From UBA11524 sp963590165 (GTDB lineage: Bacteria; Bacillota; Clostridia; Christensenellales; Aristaeellaceae): a stretch of DNA of 64,000 nucleotides. A program made the position numbers and the translations under genes. The stretch spans positions 1 through 64,000 of the forward strand of contig CAVANO010000031.1 of assembly GCA_963590165.1 (NCBI GenBank), written 5' to 3'. Below the pieces are notes generated by a model. The model saw only the letters and a list, made by a program, of their open reading frames with translations, was not told the origin of the DNA and made no database searches. Each line of letters opens with the position of its first letter. Within the stretch, counting starts at the first letter, position 1. This document shows, in pieces, positions 35,081-44,642 of this stretch.

Positions 35081-36703
35081 ATGGCAAATCAGAACGACGG
35101 CAGCAACCGCAGGCAGACGCCCGACAGTCAGGATGCGTTTTATTTCGAGGATGATCTCGATGCTGTGACTGCAGGGCTTCCTACCGGCGATGAGCCTGAG
35201 GAGGAAGCATCCGAACCGCTTACCGAGCCTGAGGACGCGCCGCTGACAGAAGGCATTAACTCTACCGGCATCCGCATGGTTGGCCTGAACGCAAACCGTG
35301 CGTCCGCCGATGATGAAGGCGTTGTCCGCGGGAGGAAGCCTGCCCATCCCTCAATGGATTTCTACATGGAGGACGAGCTTGAGCCGGAGCGTGTGCCGCA
35401 GAAGAATCAGCAGGAAACGGATGCCGACCTCGACAGCAGTGATTCGCAGATTGACCGCGGTTACGGCAAGCAAAAAAACCGCGTTGACGACGCAGAGAAC
35501 GGCAAGGGCAAGAAGAAGCAAAAGAAGAGCCACCCCATTCTCCGCACCATCCTTATCTGGACAATCAGCGTCATTCTGCTGGGCATCATCGGCATCATGG
35601 CACTTGCCAGAACCATGTATCAGGATTCATCACTCCTGACGATCCCTGAAAACACGGTTTCCTCGCTCGTCACGCCCGTGCAGACGTGGTTCTCCGGCAT
35701 CGTGCAGTCCATCTCCGATTATTTCTATATGGTTCGCCTCCGCTCAAACTGGGAGGAGGAATACAACCGCGTTGTATCCGAAAATATGGAATATGCGCAG
35801 CTCGTTGCCCGCAACACTGAACTTGAAAAGCAGATTTCCCAGTTCACGAACATGCAGGAGGAAATCGCCACCAACGCCAACATGAATCCGCTTGCCGCGC
35901 AGGTTATTGCCCGCGAGCAAGGCACCTATTTTTCTGTCTTTACGGTCAACAAAGGCAGCAGAGACGGCGTTGAAGAATACATGGCGGTCACGATTTCCGG
36001 TGCACTTGTCGGCTACACGGAAACCGTCTACGAATCCTCCTGTACCGTCCGCACTATCATCGACTCTGATGCATCCATCGCCGCGCTCATCCAGTCCAGC
36101 CGCGATCAGGGCATCGTCAGCGGCACGCTCGGCGTTGACGGCACAGCGCTTTGCCGCATGTACTATCTGCCGGATGATTCCCTCCCCCGCCCGGGCGACC
36201 AGGTTGTTACCTCCGGCGTCGGCTTCTCCTTCCCGAAAGGCATCCCGATTGGCACCGTCCGCGAATCCACGCGCGGCATGGACGGCAACAAGCAGTATGT
36301 CGTTATCGAGCCGCAGGCAGACTTCGAGCACCTCGAATATGTCATCATCCTCCGCTATAAGCCCGAGGCTGAGGCAATTGAGGGACGCGAGGCAAACTCC
36401 GTGCTGACGGAATATGTGCCGCTCGTGACGGCACGCCCGTATCCGACGCTGAAAATCGGCTCAACGACCATGTTCGGCGCGACCGCGACTCCGACTGAAG
36501 TACCGTCCGTCACACCCAGCCCGACACCGAGTCCCACGCCAACCGCATCGCCGACGCCTTCGCCTGAACCGACACCGCGCGGAACAGTCTATGAGTACAA
36601 TTCGACCCTGCTCAGTCCGACCGCCACGCCGAGTCCTTCGCCCACGCCGTCGCCCACGCCCATCCGGACGATCAATCCGGGTGATCTCGATTGGGAGGAG
36701 TAA
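35081..36703 (+). CDS. mreC: Rod shape-determining protein MreC, extended at both ends
   Basis: 540 residues, about twice the usual 280-300. An acidic, charged cytoplasmic region of about 160 residues is followed by one membrane helix (about 163-185), a coiled coil (about 220-265) and the MreC beta-domain (about 270-430: VNKGSRDGVEEYM, VRTIIDSDASIAALIQ, GDQVVTSGVG, FPKGIPIGTV). A Thr-Pro-Ser-rich tail (about 460-535) ends in GDLDWEE. MreC scaffolds PBP2 outside the membrane. The N-terminal extension could reach MreB and the Pro-rich tail could span the wall; neither is tested. Spacing and order put it in the mre operon. Confidence 0.93.
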   Translation: MANQNDGSNRRQTPDSQDAFYFEDDLDAVTAGLPTGDEPEEEASEPLTEPEDAPLTEGINSTGIRMVGLNANRASADDEGVVRGRKPAHPSMDFYMEDELEPERVPQKNQQETDADLDSSDSQIDRGYGKQKNRVDDAENGKGKKKQKKSHPILRTILIWTISVILLGIIGIMALARTMYQDSSLLTIPENTVSSLVTPVQTWFSGIVQSISDYFYMVRLRSNWEEEYNRVVSENMEYAQLVARNTELEKQISQFTNMQEEIATNANMNPLAAQVIAREQGTYFSVFTVNKGSRDGVEEYMAVTISGALVGYTETVYESSCTVRTIIDSDASIAALIQSSRDQGIVSGTLGVDGTALCRMYYLPDDSLPRPGDQVVTSGVGFSFPKGIPIGTVRESTRGMDGNKQYVVIEPQADFEHLEYVIILRYKPEAEAIEGREANSVLTEYVPLVTARPYPTLKIGSTTMFGATATPTEVPSVTPSPTPSPTPTASPTPSPEPTPRGTVYEYNSTLLSPTATPSPSPTPSPTPIRTINPGDLDWEE

Positions 36704-36706
36704 AAA

Positions 36707-37267
36707 GTGCGTCATACCCTTTGGCGGCAGATCCGCTTTCTGTTCATCGTTTTCCTCGGCTATCTGCTGCACGTCACCGTCATGACGGAGCTTGGCATCA
36801 GCAACTGCATTCATCTGCCGATGATCATCCTCTCCGTCATCATTGTCGGCTACAAGCGGCACAAGTCGCTGTGGGCAGGCTGCATTTACGGCATTCTGCT
36901 GGAAACGATGGTGCCGGGCGTCAAGCTGCTCAACCTCGTGTTCTATCCGGTCTGCACGATGCTGCTCACGATTTTTTTCACCGACAAGAGCGCAGCACGC
37001 TTGCAGTATGAACTATCCAACCACCGTCTCGGTCGCAACCGAAGCGTCTATCTGCGCACACCGCTGTGCACATTCTCCGGCATGATCATCTACGAAATTG
37101 TGCAGGTGATTTATCTCTACATCAGCAGCGCCGAGTTGAGCATGTCCTTCCTGACGAAAGCGACAGGCGATGTGCTGCTGACAACGCTCGTGTGCATCGT
37201 GTTGATGTGGCCGATTCGGCGTCTGCTTGGTTTTTCCGCGCCGTTGTCGAAAGCAATGGCTGCGTAA
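36707..37267 (+). CDS. mreD: Rod shape-determining protein MreD
   Basis: 186 residues with a GTG start 3 nt behind the mreC stop and GGGAGGAG as ribosome binding site. Five to six membrane helices and the MreD profile (LLHVTVMTELGISNCIHLPM, KSLWAGCIYGILLET). It belongs to the elongasome membrane complex with MreC, PBP2 and RodA. Sequence conservation in this family is low, so the call relies partly on position. Confidence 0.9.
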   Translation: MRHTLWRQIRFLFIVFLGYLLHVTVMTELGISNCIHLPMIILSVIIVGYKRHKSLWAGCIYGILLETMVPGVKLLNLVFYPVCTMLLTIFFTDKSAARLQYELSNHRLGRNRSVYLRTPLCTFSGMIIYEIVQVIYLYISSAELSMSFLTKATGDVLLTTLVCIVLMWPIRRLLGFSAPLSKAMAA

Positions 37268-37302
37268 AAGCATAGATTGCGTTATTGAAAGGAGGCTGAC
37301 CA

Positions 37303-39891
37303 TTGAGCCAGTATCAGCAGGACCATACCAATGCTCCTGAGCAGGTTCGCGGACGTTTTATCGTGTTTGTCATTATTCTGTTTCTGATGTTCGCTTATCT
37401 GCTTTCCGGTCTTGTCAATCTTCAGCTCTTGAACAGTGACACCTATTCCACTCAGGCGGAATCCACCAAAACGAAAACCATCGCGCTCACAGGCAAGCGC
37501 GGCAATATCACCGACGTCAACTCCGTCATTCTCGCCACGGACGAAATGGTCTATAACGTCACTTTCTACAAGGATGCGAGCGAAAGTTCCTCCACCGAGT
37601 ACAAGACGTACACGCAGTCCATTATCGATACGCTGGAAATTATCGAACGCAACGGCGGCTCTCTCGCCTTCAGCTACAACATCCAGCGCAACGAGGAAAC
37701 AGGCGAATGGGAATTCAACTTCGGCTCAGGCGTATCTGAAGCGACGCTGCAGACCCGTGAAAGCCAGTGGCGCTCCAACAACTACGTTACCGCTAAGAGC
37801 TATCCGACGGCAGAGGACTGCCTTGTGACACTCAAGCACCGCTACCGCATGGTCAACAGTGAAGAGGAGGACGACGAACTACGCGCTGCATACATCGAGA
37901 AATACGGCAGCGATGATAGCTACGTCTCCTGCATCGTGGTGGACGAAGAGACCATGCTCAAAGTCATGGCAGTCTTCTCCGAGATGCAGATGAACCTCTA
38001 CAATTCTCTCCCTATCACCATCGCCAAGAACGTTTCGTTTGAGACCGTAACGGAAATCGAAACGAAGTCGATGATGCTCAGCGGCATGGACATTTCCGAG
38101 AGCACCCAGCGCGTTTATCCCAAGCAAACGCTGGCTGCACAGGTCATTGGCTATATCGGCAAAATTCCTTCGCGCAGCACGTGGCTGACCCTGCAGGCAA
38201 AAGGCTACAGCTACAACGATACCATCGGCCGCGACGGCATCGAATCCTCCATGGAGGACTGGCTGACGCAGAATTCCTCTGCCCGTAAGGGAAGCCGCGT
38301 CGTTGAACGCAACAACTGGTCAAAAATCGTCCGCGAAATCTCCTACACCGAGCCGTCTGACGGCAACAACGTCAAGCTGACGCTGAACGTCAACTACCAG
38401 ACCGTTGCAGAACGCGCCATCGCCTCCAACGTGGAGAAAATCCGCGACAAGCAGGAAAGCCTGATGGTCTCCAACAAGTGGCTGGAGGAGAACCGCAGCC
38501 TGATTGCCACCTACGACTGGGAACACTATCCGCTGGAACTTGCCGAGCATGGCGTCATGATTGTGCTGGACATGGAATGCCGCGTGCTCGCCATGGCAAA
38601 CTTCCCTACCTACGACCTGAACTCGCTCGTTGCCGGCGGCGACGAGGCGCGCGCCATCCTGTCTGACGACCGCAACCTGATGCTAAACTACGCCATCGGC
38701 TCCCGCGCCACGCCCGGCTCAATTTTCAAGATGGTCACAGGCTTCGGCGCACTGGATTCCGGCGTACTCAAGACCGATGAGAAGATCTCCGACATGGGCT
38801 ATTTCACGGAGTACAACTCCGACCTTTCCACCGCGCCAAAATGCTGGATTTCCGAGGGATACCGCAGCAATCACTACTATCAGACGATTGTCGAAGGGCT
38901 TTCGAACTCCTGCAACTACTTCTTCTATGAGTGCGGCAGCCGTCTGGGCGAAACGCGCCTGTACCAGTACGCCGCGGCATTCGGTCTGACAAGCAAGACC
39001 GGCATCGATCTGCCCGGCGAGGTTCGCAGTGTCGTCGGCAGCCAGAACACGCTGTACGACCCGACCAAATCCGTCGATGAAGCATCGCAGGACACTTCGC
39101 GCCCCATCATCGTCTACAACTCCATTAAATCGCACCTCAAAAAATGCGGTGAGTCGCGCGGTATGGAGTACGATGACGAGCGATTGTCAAAGTGCGCCAA
39201 GAGGTTGATGGACATGGCAGTCGCCTATCCGGAATCCTCGTGGGTTTCCAACATGCGCACCATCCTGATGGAGGAGCTGAACATGCCGCGCTCGATGGTA
39301 TATTCCAACTCCGTCATCACGGATACATACAACTACATGAACGATATTAAGTGGGGCGGTTCGCAGACAATTCTGACTGCCATCGGGCAGTCTGTCACGA
39401 CCGTCACGCCCATCGCCGTTGCAAGGTATGTCGCGGCTGTCGCAAACGGCGGTAAGGTCTATAATGTCTCGATTGTCGACTCCATCATATCGCCTGAGGG
39501 CGAGGTGCTCTCGACACGCGACCCCGTGCTTGTCAATGACCTGAACGATACCAACAATTATATGGCATTGATCCGCAAAGGGATGAAGGGCGTTACGGAC
39601 GACACCGGTACCGCTAAGAACTACTGGAAGGACTTCAAGTGGGAAGACCAAATTGCCGCAAAAACAGGAACGGCGCAGGTTAACCAGATCGACCTGGAAA
39701 ACAACGCATGGTTCGTCTGCTTCGCGCCGTATGAGGATCCTGAAATCGCTATTGTCGTCTTCGTGCCACACGGCTATTCAGGCGCCATGTGTTCCTATGC
39801 AGCAAAGGATTTTCTGAACTGGTACTTCCCGGAGAGAGAGAAGAGTACCGTCGATTACGATCTGCCGATTGGCAACACGCTTGCGCCCTAA
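37303..39891 (+). CDS. mrdA: Penicillin-binding protein 2, class B transpeptidase
   Basis: 862 residues with a TTG start behind AAAGGAGG. One N-terminal membrane helix (about 20-42) precedes a long dimerisation/pedestal region, larger than in E. coli PBP2, and the transpeptidase domain (about 410-850). Catalytic motifs are complete: S473-x-x-K476 in ATPGSIFKM, S536-C-N538, and K787-T-G in AAKTGTAQ. It crosslinks peptidoglycan during elongation together with the RodA polymerase encoded two genes further on. It is the beta-lactam target of the cluster. Confidence 0.94.
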   Translation: MSQYQQDHTNAPEQVRGRFIVFVIILFLMFAYLLSGLVNLQLLNSDTYSTQAESTKTKTIALTGKRGNITDVNSVILATDEMVYNVTFYKDASESSSTEYKTYTQSIIDTLEIIERNGGSLAFSYNIQRNEETGEWEFNFGSGVSEATLQTRESQWRSNNYVTAKSYPTAEDCLVTLKHRYRMVNSEEEDDELRAAYIEKYGSDDSYVSCIVVDEETMLKVMAVFSEMQMNLYNSLPITIAKNVSFETVTEIETKSMMLSGMDISESTQRVYPKQTLAAQVIGYIGKIPSRSTWLTLQAKGYSYNDTIGRDGIESSMEDWLTQNSSARKGSRVVERNNWSKIVREISYTEPSDGNNVKLTLNVNYQTVAERAIASNVEKIRDKQESLMVSNKWLEENRSLIATYDWEHYPLELAEHGVMIVLDMECRVLAMANFPTYDLNSLVAGGDEARAILSDDRNLMLNYAIGSRATPGSIFKMVTGFGALDSGVLKTDEKISDMGYFTEYNSDLSTAPKCWISEGYRSNHYYQTIVEGLSNSCNYFFYECGSRLGETRLYQYAAAFGLTSKTGIDLPGEVRSVVGSQNTLYDPTKSVDEASQDTSRPIIVYNSIKSHLKKCGESRGMEYDDERLSKCAKRLMDMAVAYPESSWVSNMRTILMEELNMPRSMVYSNSVITDTYNYMNDIKWGGSQTILTAIGQSVTTVTPIAVARYVAAVANGGKVYNVSIVDSIISPEGEVLSTRDPVLVNDLNDTNNYMALIRKGMKGVTDDTGTAKNYWKDFKWEDQIAAKTGTAQVNQIDLENNAWFVCFAPYEDPEIAIVVFVPHGYSGAMCSYAAKDFLNWYFPEREKSTVDYDLPIGNTLAP

Positions 39892-39909
39892 GGAGGAAGC
39901 AGCATACAC

Positions 39910-40731
39910 ATGGGAAAGGCTTGGATTATCGCATCGGGCAAGGGAGGCGTGGGCAAAAGCACGCTCAGCGCCTCCCTCGGGCTTGAGATAGCACGCAGCG
40001 GCAAGCGTGTCTGCATCATTGACGCGGATATCGGTCTGCGCGATCAGGATGTGCTGCTGGGCGTGCAGAACAGCATCGTGTTTGACGTGCTGGACGTGGC
40101 AAATGGGCTTTGCACGCCGGAGCAGGCGCTGATTACGCCGTATCCTGAAAATGTTCCGACGCTCTTTCTGCTGCCGGCCAGCCAGTTTGCGCGTGCGAAG
40201 GAACTGGATACCAAGGCGTTCAAGAAGATGCTTCATCAGCTCAAGAGCCGCTTCGATCATGTGCTGATTGACGCGCCTGCCGGCATCGAGCGCAGCTTGC
40301 GTGGACTGCTCAGCGACGAAATTAATGAGTGTATCCTCGTCTGTACGCCGGATGACGTCTGCATCCGCAACGCAGAGCGCACAGCAGGTGTGCTCCGCAA
40401 GAAGGGGTTGACTTCACAGCAAGTCATCGTCAACCGGCTGAATCCGGACTACATCCGTCAAGGCATCATGTATTCTGCAGAAACCATCGCAGCAACGCTT
40501 GATCTGCCCCTGCTCGGCGAAATTCCGGATGACCCTGCCATCTATCGTGCGCTACTGGAGCACAGTCCGCTAATGTCAGGCGACAGCGAGGGCATTTGTG
40601 CCCTGTCGCGTACCGCACAGCGCATGACAGGCGATGAATCCGTGCCTTTCCCGAATTACGGCAAAAAAAAGACGCTGCTGGAGCGTCTCTTCCCTCGCCG
40701 TCAAAAAGGAGGAAACAAGCTTGCTCGGTAA
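39910..40731 (+). CDS. minD: Septum site-determining ATPase MinD
   Basis: 273 residues. Deviant Walker A SGKGGVGKST (K11 and K16), IIDADIGLRDQDVLLG, VLIDAPAGIERS and NRLNPDY match MinD. The C-terminal KKTLLERLFPRR is the amphipathic membrane-targeting helix. MinD cycles on and off the membrane and places the MinC division inhibitor. Clostridial mre clusters usually also carry minC and minE here; neither is present within the cluster, so they are missing or elsewhere. The stop codon overlaps the rodA start by 11 nt. Confidence 0.92.
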   Translation: MGKAWIIASGKGGVGKSTLSASLGLEIARSGKRVCIIDADIGLRDQDVLLGVQNSIVFDVLDVANGLCTPEQALITPYPENVPTLFLLPASQFARAKELDTKAFKKMLHQLKSRFDHVLIDAPAGIERSLRGLLSDEINECILVCTPDDVCIRNAERTAGVLRKKGLTSQQVIVNRLNPDYIRQGIMYSAETIAATLDLPLLGEIPDDPAIYRALLEHSPLMSGDSEGICALSRTAQRMTGDESVPFPNYGKKKTLLERLFPRRQKGGNKLAR

Positions 40732-41926
40732 TGCATCGCGCCGTTCAAGGGCGCATGTGGATGTTCCGCTGATTGCGCTTGTCTTCGGCATGTGCATCGT
40801 CGGCATCTATGCCGTTTGCGTTGCGACCTATTCCATCGATTCCACCGCCACCACCCTGCTCGGGCATATTCTGGAGTCCTCCTCGACGCTCAAACAGTGC
40901 TTTTTCGTGCTGGTTGTCGCGCCGATTGTGCTGGTGCTCATCCTGATGTGCCCCTACCACCTGATTCGCCGCGCCACCCGTGCCATGTACGTCGGCACAA
41001 CCGTCCTCGTTCTGGTCGTGTGGGTGTTCAACCGCGCTTCAGGCGTAAAGGCATGGCTGGACGTCATCTGGAACATGACCATTCAACCATCGGAATTCCT
41101 GAAGCTCGCCATGATTTTGATGCTTGCGCAGCGGCTCAGCCAGTCGGAGCACCCAATGAGTACCTTCCGCGAGTTTGCGGAAATCATGCTGATGGTTCTG
41201 ATTCCCTGTTTCATCGTTATTTTGTCCGGCGAAACAGGTTCTGCCATCGTTGTCGTGTTCGCCTGCGCGTGCATGATGCTGTTTGCAAATGTCCGCTGGC
41301 GGCTGCTGATTACGCTGACACTCATTGTCATTCTGCTCGTCCTGTCACTGTACGGCTTTATGGTCGCGACAGGCAGCGACGACTACCGCCTCGCGCGCAT
41401 CGTTGCCTTCCTGAACCCTGACCTTTCGCCGCAGGATGACGCATATCAGATGCGGCAGTCGAAGATGACCATCGGTTCCGGCGGACTGACCGGCATCGGC
41501 ACATTCGTGACCGGCTCAATGAGTCAGCTGAATTACGTGCCAGCCGACTGGACAGACTTCATCTATGCAACCATCGGCGAAGCAACCGGCTTCATCGGCT
41601 GCACGACCATCCTTGTATGGTATTTCATCATCATCCTGCGAATGCTGTATCTGGCGCGCTACACCTACGACCGGCAAGGCATGCTCATCATCATCGGTGT
41701 CATCGGCATGATGCTCTTCCACGTATTCGAGAATATCGGCATGACGCTGGGGCTTTTGCCGATCACCGGCATTCCCCTCCCCTTCCTGTCCTATGGCGGC
41801 TCGAACATGGTCACAAACATCGGCGGTATCGCACTGGTGCTCAACGTAACAAAGAACCGCTCGCTGACGCAGATTGACGCAAGCCGCAAGTTCTACAGCA
41901 GCTACTCCAAGTACATCACCCAATAG
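40721..41926 (+). CDS. rodA: SEDS glycosyltransferase RodA
   Basis: 401 residues from a TTG at 40721, chosen because AGGAGG lies 8 nt upstream within the end of minD. About ten membrane helices. SEDS motifs: FLNPDLSPQDDAYQMRQSKM, GSGGLTGIG, PADWTDFIYATIGEATGF and LPFLSYGGSNM. Next to mreBCD and PBP2 it is RodA, the peptidoglycan polymerase of elongation, rather than FtsW. The usual GEE/GEELG acidic pair in IGE-x-x-G is partly changed (IGEATG). Confidence 0.93.
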   Translation: MLGNASRRSRAHVDVPLIALVFGMCIVGIYAVCVATYSIDSTATTLLGHILESSSTLKQCFFVLVVAPIVLVLILMCPYHLIRRATRAMYVGTTVLVLVVWVFNRASGVKAWLDVIWNMTIQPSEFLKLAMILMLAQRLSQSEHPMSTFREFAEIMLMVLIPCFIVILSGETGSAIVVVFACACMMLFANVRWRLLITLTLIVILLVLSLYGFMVATGSDDYRLARIVAFLNPDLSPQDDAYQMRQSKMTIGSGGLTGIGTFVTGSMSQLNYVPADWTDFIYATIGEATGFIGCTTILVWYFIIILRMLYLARYTYDRQGMLIIIGVIGMMLFHVFENIGMTLGLLPITGIPLPFLSYGGSNMVTNIGGIALVLNVTKNRSLTQIDASRKFYSSYSKYITQ

Positions 41927-41942
41927 AAGGGAGAATCAGTTC

Positions 41943-42533
41943 ATGCCGCCCTCTGTTCGATTTCCTAAGGAAGCCGTACTTGATGCCGCCTGTCAACTGG
42001 TGCGCAAGAGCGGCGCAGATGCACTCAACGCACGTGCCATCGCCAGGGAGCTTGGCGGCTCAACCCAGCCGATTTTCCGCATTTTCATGGGCATGGACGA
42101 CCTGCGCACCGAACTGATTGATTACGTTGCAGATCAATTCCATCGTCAGGCAAAGCAAGCCATGGCAGGTGCTGACGCGCCATATGTGCAGTTCTGCGTT
42201 GCCTATCTGAAATTCGGTCGCGATGAGCCGGAGCTGTTCAAGCTGCTGTTCATGCGCAGCCGCGAAGGCGAGGCAGATTTCACCAATCAGACGGTGTATG
42301 CGCCGCTTTTTGACATCATCCGTGAGGAAATGCCACTTGATGCCGACACGCTGAACCGATTCTTTGAGCGCACGTGGCTTTTCGTGCACGGGCTGGCTGT
42401 CTGCATGGCGACGCACTACATTCCCTATCAGGACGATGCATATCTGACAAGCATGGCAAGCGAGGCGTACCGTGCCGCACTCCGAATGATGAATCTCCCC
42501 GAAAGAAATGCGGAGGCAAGCCATGACGAGTGA
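41943..42533 (+). CDS. TetR/AcrR family transcriptional regulator
   Basis: 196 residues from the ATG at 41943 (GAAGGGAGA upstream). The helix-turn-helix (about 8-50) reads KEAVLDAACQLVRKSGAD, then RAIARELGGSTQPIFRIF, with a TetR C-terminal helical domain resembling the WHG family. It follows rodA by 16 nt and overlaps the HAD phosphatase gene by 11 nt, so it rides at the end of the shape operon. Target and ligand are unknown. Confidence 0.88.
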   Translation: MPPSVRFPKEAVLDAACQLVRKSGADALNARAIARELGGSTQPIFRIFMGMDDLRTELIDYVADQFHRQAKQAMAGADAPYVQFCVAYLKFGRDEPELFKLLFMRSREGEADFTNQTVYAPLFDIIREEMPLDADTLNRFFERTWLFVHGLAVCMATHYIPYQDDAYLTSMASEAYRAALRMMNLPERNAEASHDE

Positions 42534-43323
42534 AACCATTCGGGCGAAGCTCGCATCTGTCCGCTGCTTCCTGCTCGACATGGACGGTACGTTCTACCTC
42601 GGCAATCAACTGATTCCCGGTGGTCTGGATTTTCTGGATAAACTGCAGCGCACAGGGCGGACGGCACGTTTCCTCACCAATAATTCGAGCCGTTCCGGCG
42701 CCTTTTACGCCGAAAAGCTCACGCGCATGGGCGTTCCGGCAACGTATCTTGATGTCATCACATCCGGTCAGGCTGCCGCGCATTACTGCCTTGAGCACTT
42801 CCCGAATCAGCGGTGCTACCTGCTCGGCAACGATGTTCTCCGCGCTGAGCTGCTTTCGCTTGGACTGACGATCGCAGAAGATGATGCAGATTACGTGCTT
42901 GCCGCCTTCGACACGACACTCAATTACAGCAAACTCTGCCGCGTCTGCGACCTGATTCGCGCCGGAAAACCGTACATTGCGACCCATCCCGACTTCAACT
43001 GCCCGACAGAGAACGGCTTCATTCCCGATTTAGGTGCCTTTATGGCGCTGATTGAGGCCAGCACAGGCCGCAAGCCGGACGTGGTCATCGGCAAGCCGAA
43101 TTACGGCATTATTGCTGAGGCGCTCCGAAGAACCGGCTATTCCTGCCAGCAGATGGCGATGGTCGGCGACAGGCTGTACACCGACATTGCTGCCGGTGTC
43201 CGCCACGGCATGACATCCGTGCTCGTCCTGTCCGGCGAAGCCAAACGCGAAAATCTTGAAAAATCGGATGTCGAGCCCGATTTGGTGTTTGATCGTCTGT
43301 CCGATCTGATTCCATACCTATAA
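42523..43323 (+). CDS. HAD superfamily (IIA, NagD/AraL-like) phosphatase
   Basis: 266 residues from the ATG at 42523, preceded by GGAGG inside the TetR gene. HAD motifs: nucleophile D in LLDMDGTFYLG, motif II in FLTNNSSRS, the cap domain (about 80-185), K in VIGKPN and the acidic pair MVGDRLYTDI. Such enzymes dephosphorylate sugar phosphates, phosphoglycolate or nucleotides in the cytoplasm; the substrate cannot be read. A terminator follows, marking the end of the operon. Confidence 0.92.
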   Translation: MTSETIRAKLASVRCFLLDMDGTFYLGNQLIPGGLDFLDKLQRTGRTARFLTNNSSRSGAFYAEKLTRMGVPATYLDVITSGQAAAHYCLEHFPNQRCYLLGNDVLRAELLSLGLTIAEDDADYVLAAFDTTLNYSKLCRVCDLIRAGKPYIATHPDFNCPTENGFIPDLGAFMALIEASTGRKPDVVIGKPNYGIIAEALRRTGYSCQQMAMVGDRLYTDIAAGVRHGMTSVLVLSGEAKRENLEKSDVEPDLVFDRLSDLIPYL

Positions 43324-43328
43324 CGTAA

Positions 43329-43366
43329 CCGCGAGAGGTGCTTTATGACCCTTTCGCGGCTTTTTT
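43329..43366 (+). terminator. Terminator of the cell-shape operon
   Basis: A 10-bp stem (43329-43338 with 43350-43359, one G-U pair) is followed by CTTTTTT. Confidence 0.9.
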
Positions 43367-43394
43367 GCGAAAGTCACGATTTAACCGACGGCTG

Positions 43395-43423
43395 TTGACC
43401 TGCGCCGCCAAATGCGCTACAAT
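43395..43423 (+). promoter_or_regulatory. Promoter of the aldo/keto reductase gene
   Basis: TTGACC (43395-43400), 17 nt, TACAAT (43418-43423). Confidence 0.75.
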
Positions 43424-43481
43424 AGACATCAAGGAACACAGGATAATTCGAGGAGAACAAACTGAAAGAGAGGTTCCTGCT

Positions 43482-44612
43482 ATGCTGCAAACCACATTCC
43501 CCACCAACCATCTGGAAAGCTCAATGCTCGGCTTCGGCTGCATGCGTCTTCCCACACTGCCCGACGGCAAAATCGATGAGGCAGAGGCCATCCGAATGAT
43601 TCGCCATGCCATTGACTCCGGCGTGCGCTACATCGACACGGCATACCCCTACCATGGCGGCGAGAGCGAGCTGATTGTCGGCAAAGCACTCAAGGACGGC
43701 TATCGTGAACGCGTCATTCTGGCAACAAAGCTGCCCATCTGGCTCGTCAAGACGCATGAGGACATGATGCGCTTGCTCGATGAGCAACTCATGAAACTCG
43801 ACGTCCCCTATGTTGATTTTTATCTTCTTCACGCGATGAACGGTGACGAACTCGATCGCATGAGCAGCCTTGACTACAAGCGTTTCTACCGCGACGCCAT
43901 CGCGCAGGGCAAGGTTCGATTCCCCGGCTTCTCTTTCCATGACAACGCGCAGGCGTTCCTGCGGATTCTCGATGATTGGGATCAGTGGGGTATGTGCCAG
44001 GTGCAGATGAACGTACTTGATGACAAGAATCAGGCGACGCTTGAAGGAATCCGCGAAGCTGGCAAGCGCGGCATCGGCGTCGTGATCATGGAGCCCCTGC
44101 GCGGCGGTCTGCTGGCAAATCCCCCTGCAGATGTGCAAACGGTCTATGACGCATACCCTGAGAAGCGCAGCGCCGTTGAGTGGAGCTTCCGCTACCTGTA
44201 TGCCATGCCGGAAATCATCACGATTCTCAGCGGCATGAGCACGTGGGAGCAGGTCAACGACAATCTGCGCATCTTCGACCTTGCCGAGCGCCCCGTACTG
44301 ACGGCAGATGACCTCGCGCTGTACGCCAAGGTTAAGGAGACGTACCTTGCGCGCACAAAGACGCGCTGCACCGGCTGCAAGTACTGCCAGCCATGCCCGA
44401 TGGGCGTACAGATTCCACGCATTTTCCAGGGCTATGACGGCGCGATGCTGCGTGAAAGCGGCTCCTTCAAGCAGGGATACGCACGGATTACGGCGGACAA
44501 TGCGGACGCTTCCCGCTGTGTCAAGTGCCGCAAATGCGAGCGCGCATGTCCGCAGCATCTGCCGATCACCAAATATCTCGCAGAAATCCACGCAGAATGC
44601 ACTGCTGACTAA
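43482..44612 (+). CDS. Aldo/keto reductase with C-terminal ferredoxin-like clusters
   Basis: 376 residues from the ATG at 43482 (AGAGAGGT upstream). The TIM-barrel aldo/keto reductase domain (about 1-285) has LGFGCMRLP, the catalytic D-x-A-Y in YIDTAYPYHGGES and the K of ATKLP; VDFYLLHAM follows. The C-terminus carries Cys motifs of ferredoxin type: CTGCKYCQPCP and CVKCRKCERACPQ, enough for one or two iron-sulfur clusters. Such fused reductases are common in anaerobes and couple sugar or aldehyde reduction to ferredoxin-like electron transfer; the substrate is unknown. The aldose epimerase gene follows after 30 nt. Confidence 0.9.
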   Translation: MLQTTFPTNHLESSMLGFGCMRLPTLPDGKIDEAEAIRMIRHAIDSGVRYIDTAYPYHGGESELIVGKALKDGYRERVILATKLPIWLVKTHEDMMRLLDEQLMKLDVPYVDFYLLHAMNGDELDRMSSLDYKRFYRDAIAQGKVRFPGFSFHDNAQAFLRILDDWDQWGMCQVQMNVLDDKNQATLEGIREAGKRGIGVVIMEPLRGGLLANPPADVQTVYDAYPEKRSAVEWSFRYLYAMPEIITILSGMSTWEQVNDNLRIFDLAERPVLTADDLALYAKVKETYLARTKTRCTGCKYCQPCPMGVQIPRIFQGYDGAMLRESGSFKQGYARITADNADASRCVKCRKCERACPQHLPITKYLAEIHAECTAD

Positions 44613-44642
44613 TCCGCGATTGTACTTTAGGAGGAGAATATC

